Positions 1 to 7,643 of a DNA stretch of 9,114 bases are shown in pieces. The notes under the pieces are model-generated. The model saw nothing but the letters and a program-made list of their open reading frames with translations, had not been told where the DNA came from and searched no databases. The translations under genes and the position numbers were made by a program. The stretch comes from CAZINM01 sp964540605. GTDB lineage: Bacteria; Patescibacteriota; Dojkabacteria; SC72; JAHDCA01. Location of the stretch: positions 1 through 9,114 of the forward strand of contig CAZINM010000042.1 in NCBI GenBank assembly GCA_964540605.1. Direction: 5' to 3'. Numbering within the stretch: the first letter of the stretch is position 1; every line of letters starts with the position of its first letter.

Positions 1-3000
1 ATCCTCAATTGCTGTGTCACCTGTACCAGATCCAGAAGTGCCAGAATCAGCAAGAAGTCCATTTACATTAAACAATCCTGAATCATAAACTGTAACGCCT
101 GAATCTACACTTGAATCTGAATTGAATCTCAATATCCCATTCTCATTGATTATTAATGAACCAGTTGGATTAGCATCAGTTGTTGTTCCGACATCAACAG
201 TGCAGTTGGTACAAGAGGTTGGAGTTGTACTGTTAATATTTATAGTCACAGTATTACCTTGCGCTAAAGAATCTGGTGTTTGCAATGTTGCTACTCCAGA
301 AGCAGAACCAATACTTAAATTCCCAATAACAGTTAGATCATCTCCGTTTCCATTTCCTACAGTCACAGTACCTTGTGATACATTCATACTATCTGTTACA
401 TCTGCCGAAACTGTCATTGGATCGGTGATAGTCCAACCTCCGCCACTTCCATTGAACAAAACTTTGTAGAACTGACTTGATCCTGTTAGATTTCCAGAAA
501 TAGTTCTACCAGTTGAAGTTGAATTAAATGTCACAGTGCTAGAGTTATCAGTGAATGTACCACCATTTGACCAGTTGCCGGATATATTTAATGTACCAGT
601 TGATGAAGCGGAGTAGGTCGCATTTGAATTTATTGTGAATGTCGTTGCGACACTTATTGTTGGATCATATGTTTCAGCATCAACTGAAATAGCATTGGAG
701 CCCTCACCAATTGTTATTGTATCAACGGAAATTGTTTCTGAAGTGGCAGAACCTAAAGTGTGAGTTGGATTTTGTCCATTTGTTGGATTTTCTAGAACTA
801 AGTTATCATATGTTGTACTTTGAACTTCTAAAGATGTATCGCTTCGATATGTGACAGTTGAATTCGTACCAGCTGAGAATGTCCCGCCATTTATGTAGAA
901 AGGTCTTGATGTTCCTGAACCACTGCCAAGAACTGTAAGAGTATAGCCATTAGATGTGAGATCGAAAGAAATATTAGTTGGGATCACAATATTTGTTAAA
1001 TTAATACTGCTCCCCAACTGTACAGTGTGAGCAGTCGTATTGAATCTTACAGATCCCAGATCAGCTTTTGTTGCTCTACTATCTGTAATTGTCTGAGTAG
1101 CTGAGCCATCAAAAGTTAGTGTTCCTGTACCCTTAGTATAGTTACCTGAGCTTCCAATTGTTAAGCTTCCAGCAAGTGTTATATTGTTAGAGCCATTCAT
1201 TCCAACTGTCCCGTATGTAATATTTGTTGTTCCATTAATATCCAACGCTGATGACAAATTCCAAGTTGCAGTTCCAGAAGTTTCTCCGAAAGTCACATTG
1301 TTAAATCCTCCAGTACCACCTGTACTATCTATCGTTTCTGTACCTGAAGATGCAGTGAAGGTAACTGTACTAGTGTTTGAATTAAATGTTGAGTTGTTAT
1401 CCCAAGATCCGGAAAGTTTCAATGCATTTCCATCTAGTGTCAATGTTCCATTATTATCTAGATCATGTGTATTTACAGTTACACCAGAAGCTGAAGCGGG
1501 TTGGTATGTATTTCCAGATTTTATATACAGCACCTCTTGTGTTGATTGTGCTGTGTAGTCAACAGTTAGATTATTACTTGAATCTACCTCATAGAAGATA
1601 TCTTCATCGCCAGATACACTATTGTCATAATCATTTAGATCAGCATTTGTGACAGTTCGATTTTCATCACTACCAATTACAAGATGTTCTTTTATTAATG
1701 GCACACCTGTAATATTCCCGGAACCATCATAAGTTGTTACTGCGACAGCTTCATTGGCATCTGTGACATTATCTAAGAATGCAATTAATGTTCCTCCACT
1801 TGCTGGTGCGGTAACGCCAGTGATCGTCCATGTCCCAGAAGCAACGGTTGTAGTTTGCGATGCTAATGAGCCATCAACAGCGATCCTAACCGTTGAACCA
1901 TCAGTACAATCTGTTGTCTCATTGTATTCTTTACAAGTTCCAGAAACTGAGATAGTAGGAGTTGTATAGTTAACTTCCACCCAAACAGCATCAAGATAGA
2001 TCGTTCTCCTATCTGGTCCTTTAACTTTGGCATTGTTAAGATAAACAACAGTATTACCTACATCTGTCCAAGAAGTAATATTTGAGGCTGAATAAGACCA
2101 GTAATTACCATTTGTTCCGTTTGATCTTTGAGTATTATGTGTCCATGTTGCGAGTGTTGTTTGAGTTCCTCCATTTACTGCATAGGTTAATGTCGTAGTA
2201 TCATCTCCACCTGTAGCCCCATCCGCTGCAAGTGAGAATACAACATTAGCAGATACAAATGTTCCTAAGCTCGTATTATTGAATCCAGAACAGTTCATAG
2301 TTCCTGCACCACTTACTGTCGCATAAGCAGAATTACTCGTTGTGAAGCTTGAATATACGGCAGTTGAACCTAATGTTGGTGAACCTTGCGCATTAGCTGG
2401 GGTTGTCCATCCAGAACATGTGACTGCATATTTATTTGTTAATGCATCAGATGCAATCTGCCAGCTAGTTTTTTCATAATAATTTCCAATTGCAATAGGT
2501 CCTAATGTGTAGAATTCTGGTGAAATATCTGGAGCGTCAAATGTATATCCAACCTGTACAGATCCTCCTGCAGGAATATTCACCTGCCAATCTATTTGAG
2601 TATGTGAATTCTGCTTGATAATAGTTCCCGTTGGGCTGGTAATATCAAAAGATGAAGGAACAAATTCACGAATATTACCTTTATATCCATCTCTTGAATA
2701 AACAGAAATGCCCATCTCATATTCTTCAACAGGATATATCCTTGTTGGACCTGTCCTACTAATAATGTATTGTGGATCTTCTTCAACTACGAAACTTTGG
2801 TCAATTGTCCTTTCAACACCATCTATATATGAGGTCATTTGAACTGTATAAAGTCCAGGAGTAGCTGTTCTAGCAAAATCAAATGAGAAATCTGGCTCGT
2901 ATGTAAAATTATCTGGTCCACACTGTGATGATCTAGTAATTGTTCCATCTGATGTTGAATAATTATTCGTATCACCATTAGGATCTGTAACGACTGCATT

Positions 3001-4593
3001 TACATCCGCATCACAAATTGTTTTTCCTTTATCATCCAAAACTGTCATCATAACAAATGCTTCTTCACCAGGTCTGTAGACATCTTGATCTGTATTTACA
3101 GCTAATACTCCCCATAAGAATTCATATTCATACGAATCTACTGCACCAGTTGTTTCAACATCAACTTGCAATCGGTAATATCCAGGTTCAAATTGATACT
3201 GTTGTGGTAACTCTACTGTTAATTCACCATTGGGATTGATCAGCAAAGACACCTCACCATCTATTTCATTACCAAAAGCATCGTAAATTGCAGCAAAAAT
3301 TTTATAATTACTTGTGCTTATTACTCTTCTTCCTGATATCTGATCTATGGATTCAATTTTTGTAGGTTCAATTGGCTCGAATGCATTGATCCTAAATTTT
3401 GGTTTCTGATTTCCATTAAAGAACTTCTTCTCATTTATTATCTTTGCAGCAGTATTTATCTTTGGATCAACCTTGTTATTCCCCTCAAATGTTTGAAATC
3501 GAATGTATGGAATTTCTTGCGAATTTTCAATTTCAATATATTCTCCAGTACTCTCATCATTTTTTACAACTCTTAAACAGTATATCTTCGACGGATTGGC
3601 ATTTTTTGTATCTAGTGGGAAATTGAGTTGTTGAGGTTTTGTAGGATCAAATTTGTAATATTTATTCAAGTCATTTGGAGATCCAACTCTTGATATACAC
3701 TCATCTTCGTTACAGTCGATCAAGTTGGGAATATTATAATTACCTGCATTATTCCATGAGGATATTTCAGTTTTATCATTAATAACGAACCATTCAAGAT
3801 CCTCATCTGAACAGGTTGTTGGATCATCTACAGGTAAGAACTGTAAGGTGTGAGAAATATTGCTACTGCTAATGGAAGAAGTATTCTCCAATATATACGA
3901 AATTACAGTTTTTGACCCGATATTTGTATCGTAGGAGATCGTGTTCTCTGGAGTTATATTATTATTTTCGGAAAGTGTGTCCCAATAGAAAGATCTGATC
4001 TCGACTTTCGGCTCCTGATGAATTACATCAACCTCTAAACTTATTGAATCTATTGACCATAACTTCTCCATGGTTTCTGTATCATCGACCTCTAAATTAT
4101 TTGTCACTGTTAATATACTTAAATATGGAGTTGTAAGATCTTCGCAAGACCAGGTCGTACCATCAGCTTTTAGATCAAAATTAAAGTTGTAAACGCCATC
4201 TATCATATCTTCTTGAAATACAAAAACAGCCTCATTGTCATTCAATGAAATTTGTAAACCTAAAGTAGGATCACTGAACTGAGCTTTTATTGTTCCATTT
4301 ATCGATGAAATAACGCCATCACATGAATTAGGTTGGGTAAATTGCAACTTTAATAGGTCACCTAACTCCATTGTGGAGTGTACAATTTCGTCATTACTGT
4401 TCAATGAAGCGACTTCGATAGAACTCCAGTTATGTTCCTCATCAATGCTAATGAGTTCAAGAATTTCTGAACTGGCTGATGCAAAATAGTTTGAAAATCC
4501 GAAAATAGCAAAAACAAGGATCGAAATCCCAAAAATAACCATCGCTATAAATGAGCGATATTTTTTACTGTTTTTTGAATGTTTCTTTTTCAT
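1..4593 (-). CDS. Large exported surface protein with macroglobulin-like domain and degenerate beta-repeats (C-terminus beyond window)
   Basis: Reading the minus strand from the ATG at 4593 gives 1531 codons without a stop up to the left edge, so the C-terminus is missing. Residues 1-14 are Lys-rich, about 15-36 are hydrophobic, and an ASA/S site near residue 40 suits signal peptidase, so the protein is exported. Residues about 43-495 match no family I know. Residues about 498-600 resemble an alpha-2-macroglobulin MG2 domain (the 'DVYRPGEEAFV' strand followed by a 'VTDPNG' turn). Residues about 716-876 look like a beta-sandwich ending 'IYLDAVWVEVNYT'. Residues about 880-965 form a 'SGTCKEY...STVRIAVDG' module. 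From about 1058 the chain is Thr/Ser/Asn/Gly-rich with beta-strand repeats, and a CTNC pair sits at 1461-1464. The likely role is adhesion or cell-surface architecture, inferred from composition and export. No Shine-Dalgarno precedes the ATG. M1 is chosen because the next Met (18) would cut off the basic n-region. The gene is divergent from the helicase gene. Confidence 0.85.
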   Translation of the reverse strand, partial: MKKKHSKNSKKYRSFIAMVIFGISILVFAIFGFSNYFASASSEILELISIDEEHNWSSIEVASLNSNDEIVHSTMELGDLLKLQFTQPNSCDGVISSINGTIKAQFSDPTLGLQISLNDNEAVFVFQEDMIDGVYNFNFDLKADGTTWSCEDLTTPYLSILTVTNNLEVDDTETMEKLWSIDSISLEVDVIHQEPKVEIRSFYWDTLSENNNITPENTISYDTNIGSKTVISYILENTSSISSSNISHTLQFLPVDDPTTCSDEDLEWFVINDKTEISSWNNAGNYNIPNLIDCNEDECISRVGSPNDLNKYYKFDPTKPQQLNFPLDTKNANPSKIYCLRVVKNDESTGEYIEIENSQEIPYIRFQTFEGNNKVDPKINTAAKIINEKKFFNGNQKPKFRINAFEPIEPTKIESIDQISGRRVISTSNYKIFAAIYDAFGNEIDGEVSLLINPNGELTVELPQQYQFEPGYYRLQVDVETTGAVDSYEYEFLWGVLAVNTDQDVYRPGEEAFVMMTVLDDKGKTICDADVNAVVTDPNGDTNNYSTSDGTITRSSQCGPDNFTYEPDFSFDFARTATPGLYTVQMTSYIDGVERTIDQSFVVEEDPQYIISRTGPTRIYPVEEYEMGISVYSRDGYKGNIREFVPSSFDITSPTGTIIKQNSHTQIDWQVNIPAGGSVQVGYTFDAPDISPEFYTLGPIAIGNYYEKTSWQIASDALTNKYAVTCSGWTTPANAQGSPTLGSTAVYSSFTTSNSAYATVSGAGTMNCSGFNNTSLGTFVSANVVFSLAADGATGGDDTTTLTYAVNGGTQTTLATWTHNTQRSNGTNGNYWSYSASNITSWTDVGNTVVYLNNAKVKGPDRRTIYLDAVWVEVNYTTPTISVSGTCKEYNETTDCTDGSTVRIAVDGSLASQTTTVASGTWTITGVTAPASGGTLIAFLDNVTDANEAVAVTTYDGSGNITGVPLIKEHLVIGSDENRTVTNADLNDYDNSVSGDEDIFYEVDSSNNLTVDYTAQSTQEVLYIKSGNTYQPASASGVTVNTHDLDNNGTLTLDGNALKLSGSWDNNSTFNSNTSTVTFTASSGTETIDSTGGTGGFNNVTFGETSGTATWNLSSALDINGTTNITYGTVGMNGSNNITLAGSLTIGSSGNYTKGTGTLTFDGSATQTITDSRATKADLGSVRFNTTAHTVQLGSSINLTNIVIPTNISFDLTSNGYTLTVLGSGSGTSRPFYINGGTFSAGTNSTVTYRSDTSLEVQSTTYDNLVLENPTNGQNPTHTLGSATSETISVDTITIGEGSNAISVDAETYDPTISVATTFTINSNATYSASSTGTLNISGNWSNGGTFTDNSSTVTFNSTSTGRTISGNLTGSSQFYKVLFNGSGGGWTITDPMTVSADVTDSMNVSQGTVTVGNGNGDDLTVIGNLSIGSASGVATLQTPDSLAQGNTVTININSTTPTSCTNCTVDVGTTTDANPTGSLIINENGILRFNSDSSVDSGVTVYDSGLFNVNGLLADSGTSGSGTGDTAIED
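439..1421 (-). repeat. Degenerate beta-strand repeats inside the surface protein
   Basis: At least four protein-level repeats occur in the surface protein, at residues about 1058-1109, 1137-1192, 1232-1270 and 1332-1385. The shared pattern is roughly 'SGxWxNxGTFxxxxSTVTFxxxxxxTI' followed by 'F-x-x-V-x-F'. The clearest copies begin SGSWDNNSTF and SGNWSNGGTF, each followed by a STVTF strand. The copies have diverged so far that no DNA-level repeat is visible. Such units probably stack as a beta-solenoid or as strands of a fibrous stalk. That is an inference from the alternating Thr/Val pattern, not a recognised fold. The region is longer than the listed copies, and intervening segments are similar in composition. 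Confidence 0.6.
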
Positions 4594-4594
4594 A

Positions 4595-4611
4595 GAGTTA
4601 TTTTTTAACTC
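4595..4611 (-). promoter_or_regulatory. Hairpin immediately upstream of the surface-protein start codon
   Basis: GAGTTA at 4595-4600 and TAACTC at 4606-4611 form a perfect 6-bp inverted repeat around a 5-nt loop. In the minus-strand transcript the stem ends one nucleotide before the AUG, so it occupies the place where a ribosome binding site would be. With the tentative minus-strand promoter just upstream, transcription would start near 4611 and the leader would be little more than this hairpin. It could protect the 5' end or modulate translation. The stem is short and AT-rich, so chance is possible. Confidence 0.35.
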
Positions 4612-4617
4612 AATACC

Positions 4618-4646
4618 AGTGTAGCAAAGCAAAGAGATAAGAGGAA
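4618..4646 (-). promoter_or_regulatory. Tentative extended -10 promoter for the surface-protein gene
   Basis: On the minus strand TGC-TACACT (4626 to 4618) resembles an extended -10 element. It keeps the TG and the first, second and last bases of the hexamer. The segment 17 bp upstream (4646 to 4641, TTCCTC) is a poor -35, so the call rests on the extended -10 alone. It would place the transcription start about 18 nt before the start codon. Confidence 0.3.
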
Positions 4647-4715
4647 TAACATTTATGCATTAATTTTCTCTTTGGCTCTTAGATGCTAATTTGTTAACGA
4701 ATTTTTATTGGGAAA

Positions 4716-4740
4716 TATTAGATCTGCACAATATCTAATA
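4716..4740. promoter_or_regulatory. Inverted repeat in the divergent intergenic region (possible operator)
   Basis: TATTAGAT at 4716-4723 and ATCTAATA at 4733-4740 are perfect 8-bp inverted arms around a 9-bp spacer. The element ends 20 bp before the helicase ATG and lies in the 167-bp region shared with the divergent surface-protein gene. It is therefore placed where a dimeric regulator could act on either gene. No T-run follows it, so it is not a terminator. No regulator gene is in the window to pair it with. Confidence 0.35.
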
Positions 4741-4749
4741 CCTATCTGT

Positions 4750-4755
4750 TAGAAT
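4750..4755 (+). promoter_or_regulatory. Candidate -10 element for the helicase-peroxiredoxin operon
   Basis: TAGAAT at 4750-4755 matches the -10 consensus at five of six positions. No acceptable -35 lies 16-18 bp upstream. If it is used, transcription starts at about 4761-4763, at the ATG itself, giving a leaderless message. This agrees with the lack of a Shine-Dalgarno before that start. Confidence 0.3.
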
Positions 4756-4760
4756 GATAT

Positions 4761-7625
4761 ATGCGTTCAACAGGAGTTACAGATTACCATGCAAAATATT
4801 TGGCAGCAAAAATAAAAAGGAAACCACCCATGGATTCTTTTAGTAGGTTGCTGCCCGTTATATACGATTCTAATATACCCCTATATCCACATCAGGTAGC
4901 TGCTGCAGACTTCATACACAACTCACCGATCAATAAAGGTATGATACTTGCAGATGAAATGGGTTTAGGAAAAACAATTGAAGCTGGATTGGCGATCTCT
5001 ATGAATTGGAACGAGGGATATAAACATATTTTAATATTATCCCCTTTTGCCGAATTAAAAACCTGGCGAGTGACATTACTTATGAAATTCGGCTTGGAAT
5101 CAACCATTTATAATGAAGCGAAATTAAAAAGATTAAAAAGAGAGAAGATAAAAGATCCATTTGAGAGAGAAGGAATTGCAATTTGTACTTACAATTTCGC
5201 TTTTAGGCAATACAAATCTATCCAAAAAATAAATTGGGATCTGATAGTAGTAGATCAGGCTCATAGGATTGAGAATATTTACGATATTAAGAGTGAAGTT
5301 GGAGATATTGTTAGGCAGATCGTTTGGGGGAAGAAATGTATTTTAATAACATCAAATCCTTTCCAAAGTACAATGAAAAGACTTTTTAAAATCGGTAATC
5401 TTGCAGATAAATACTACTTTGGTGATAGAAGAAGTTATAACTACCAGTTTGTAAGCATCACTGATGACATAGATTACAAAGATCTGTCTAGACGATTACA
5501 GCCAATAATGAGGAGGGTTAAGGGTAGAAGAGTCCCTGGTTTTGTTGAAAGGTCAAGAAGAGAAGAAATGCCAATGATTTATCGAGGTGACCCAAAAGAA
5601 GTCGACTTTACAGTCGCAATGATCAACTACTTTATTAATAGCTCAAAATTCGGTTTACCAAATCAGATCGCAAGTCTACCGGCTTTGGGACTTTTTACTC
5701 AAATGACACTTTCACCTAAATTGGCTTTAGGTGGAATCGGAATTATTGATGAAGGTTTAAAAATGATCAGAGAGGGTAAAAATCCGAGCAACTTTCTTTA
5801 CCGTCAGTTTAGAAAAGATATTGAGTGTTTGAATTGGATCGATGATGAATGGCATAGGAATAAAGAGAAGGAGAATCTTGAGGTAGCTAAAGAGAAATCG
5901 GTAAAAAGAGCTGTAGATCGAGAAAGAAATGATCTACTTCTATTGAGAGAGTATGCTTTAGAAATTCGAACAGACTCAAGATTTAAAGAACTTTTATCTG
6001 CAATTTCTAGAATAAAAAACAAATATGGTAGAAGAATGTCGAAATTTGTTATCTATACTCAGTCCAAATTAGCACAGAAATATCTTGTATTTTTACTTAG
6101 GGATGCCGGATTCAAAGGCGTTTATTATGTTAATGGAAAGAACGACACACATGAGAACAAATCGATCTATAAAAAATTCATTAATAAAAAATCCAACTCG
6201 CTCCTTATATCTGGTATAGAAGATCATGATAAAAGATCTGCTGTTATTAAGGAATTTGAGAAATATGGGCGAATTTTAATAGCCACAGATAAGGGAATGC
6301 AGGATCAAACATTGAGTAAATGTGATGTAGTAATTAATTATGATCTACCTTTAGATCCATACCTCTCTGACCTTCGAATAAAAAGGGTTCAAGGTTATGT
6401 GAACAACAAAAAGTTATTAATTGTGAATATCGTTAATGAAACTAACGAGATGGAATGGTGGAATTACTCAAAGCAGAAAGAGGTTTTTGACATGTTTCAT
6501 GGAGATTATGGAAGATCTGATATTCCGGTTGGATCTATTGGTGTCGGTGCAGATTTCTCTATGTTGATCTTTGGCTATTACATGATGCATACGACCATTC
6601 ATTTAGTAGATAGGGCTTTTAGAAAACTTCAGATAGAGATCAATGATGCAAAATCTCAATCAATGAATAATTACTATAAAAAATTGATTGAGAAAAGTGC
6701 AAAAAAAGAACGAGATGAAGGGCAATTCTATTTAGATCAGTACCAAAGAGAAGTTCCTGGGTTAAAAGAAGCTTTGATGAAGATCTCATTAAATGTCATC
6801 GGAGGTAAAGGTTCGATCTCTGCAAGAGGAAGTGGTTTTGTTAAGATAAAAAGAAAACCTTTTAAAATGAAGAAAGAGGAATTAGGCACTTATTCATTTG
6901 ATGAAATTGGTTTGCAAAAAAGGCAGAAGTTCTATATTAACAGGGGTATTGGAAAGAAAATTATTGATACTGCTTATCAGAAAAAATTACCAACAAGTCA
7001 GTTAAAATTTAGTTACTCTTCAGTGAAACCGAGAAAACGAAGTCTTGATTCGATTAGAGGAAAAAGCGGAGTATTGAATTTACGACTTGTAACGATCGAT
7101 GGCTTACAAAAAGAGGAATATTTAATGTTTTGTGGTGTTACAGACGATGGTCAGATTATGACACAAAAACAGTGTCATGACATTATGTCCTTAAGGGCTA
7201 AAAGTGTTGGAAAACTAAGGGTCACAAAAAATATCACAAAGTTATATAATAGGAATGTAGAACTTTTAAAAGGTCAAACAATCGAGAGAGATAAAAAATA
7301 TATAAAAGATCTCTCCAATAAAATGGATACCTGGATAGAAGATAAAGTTCTTGTTCATAAAAAGGATCTTCGGTTAATAATGATCCAAAAAAGAAAGCTT
7401 CATAGAAGGTGGGTTAATGCTACGACTGAAAGGAGAAAAAATAACCTAGAGATGGATCTGCTTGAGGTGGGAGTATTCAGAAGGAAGAAGAGGAGATACA
7501 TAAGAAAAGTTAGAAAATATGCAGGACTTGAAAAAGAGCAGGTATTAAAAGAAATGAATGAGAAATTAAAATATTCTGTTAAGTCAAAAAATTTATTTAC
7601 AGTTAAATGGGATCTAATAAGATAA
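4761..7625 (+). CDS. SNF2/RapA-like helicase-family protein with degenerate catalytic motifs
   Basis: This is a 954-residue two-lobe superfamily 2 protein of the SNF2-related type, about the usual length. Visible in order are the HQ motif (YPHQ, 42-45), Walker A DEMGLGKT (65-72), motif II DQAH (165-168), motif III TSNP (197-200), a charged helical insert (about 350-400), motif IV VIYT (430-433), motif V region ATDKGMQDQTLS (508-519) and motif VI region (537-548). A basic C-terminal region follows, with 'EEYLMFCGVTDDGQ' (785-798), a Lys/Arg-rich helical stretch (about 855-935) and a closing LFTVKW. As I remember the family, it has DEAH, TATP, EGxNLQ and QRIGRxxRxGQ. Here the Walker B Glu is Gln, motif V lost its Gly/Asn/Gln, and motif VI keeps R539 and R542 but has G545 for the last Arg. 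ATP binding looks possible, hydrolysis doubtful. Relatives remodel nucleic acid-protein complexes or act in defence; this one's role is unknown. M1 has no Shine-Dalgarno, but residues 9-15 (YHAKYLA) match the family's start. Peroxiredoxin follows 18 nt later. Confidence 0.85.
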   Translation: MRSTGVTDYHAKYLAAKIKRKPPMDSFSRLLPVIYDSNIPLYPHQVAAADFIHNSPINKGMILADEMGLGKTIEAGLAISMNWNEGYKHILILSPFAELKTWRVTLLMKFGLESTIYNEAKLKRLKREKIKDPFEREGIAICTYNFAFRQYKSIQKINWDLIVVDQAHRIENIYDIKSEVGDIVRQIVWGKKCILITSNPFQSTMKRLFKIGNLADKYYFGDRRSYNYQFVSITDDIDYKDLSRRLQPIMRRVKGRRVPGFVERSRREEMPMIYRGDPKEVDFTVAMINYFINSSKFGLPNQIASLPALGLFTQMTLSPKLALGGIGIIDEGLKMIREGKNPSNFLYRQFRKDIECLNWIDDEWHRNKEKENLEVAKEKSVKRAVDRERNDLLLLREYALEIRTDSRFKELLSAISRIKNKYGRRMSKFVIYTQSKLAQKYLVFLLRDAGFKGVYYVNGKNDTHENKSIYKKFINKKSNSLLISGIEDHDKRSAVIKEFEKYGRILIATDKGMQDQTLSKCDVVINYDLPLDPYLSDLRIKRVQGYVNNKKLLIVNIVNETNEMEWWNYSKQKEVFDMFHGDYGRSDIPVGSIGVGADFSMLIFGYYMMHTTIHLVDRAFRKLQIEINDAKSQSMNNYYKKLIEKSAKKERDEGQFYLDQYQREVPGLKEALMKISLNVIGGKGSISARGSGFVKIKRKPFKMKKEELGTYSFDEIGLQKRQKFYINRGIGKKIIDTAYQKKLPTSQLKFSYSSVKPRKRSLDSIRGKSGVLNLRLVTIDGLQKEEYLMFCGVTDDGQIMTQKQCHDIMSLRAKSVGKLRVTKNITKLYNRNVELLKGQTIERDKKYIKDLSNKMDTWIEDKVLVHKKDLRLIMIQKRKLHRRWVNATTERRKNNLEMDLLEVGVFRRKKRRYIRKVRKYAGLEKEQVLKEMNEKLKYSVKSKNLFTVKWDLIR

Positions 7626-7643
7626 TTTTATTATAAAAGAGTT

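Noticed and set aside
439..1421. DNA tandem repeat or CRISPR array in the surface-protein gene
   Set aside because: The similarity is only at protein level, with diverged DNA, irregular spacing and no constant repeat-spacer pattern.
1863..2786. Short minus-strand frames at 1863-2048 and 2592-2786
   Set aside because: They are in other frames of the same strand as the large surface-protein gene and fully inside it.
122..3626. Several plus-strand open frames of 60-124 codons (for example 122-469, 1184-1558, 1754-1969, 3057-3239)
   Set aside because: They lie antisense inside the uninterrupted 1531-codon minus-strand frame, have no family resemblance, and their Val/Pro/Leu-rich translations are what Thr/Asn/Gly-rich coding sequence gives on the other strand.
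4830..4832. Met24 as the true start of the SNF2-like protein
   Set aside because: It has a better Shine-Dalgarno, but residues 9-23 match the expected family N-terminus, so the upstream ATG was kept. Recorded as a finding instead.
4892..6022. Minus-strand frames at 4892-5107 and 5804-6022
   Set aside because: They are antisense to well-supported helicase domains and have no independent signals.
4761..7625. Pseudogene status for the SNF2-like gene because of its altered motifs
   Set aside because: The frame is intact at normal family length with C-terminal signatures preserved, and the changes cluster in catalytic motifs rather than being frameshifts or stops.
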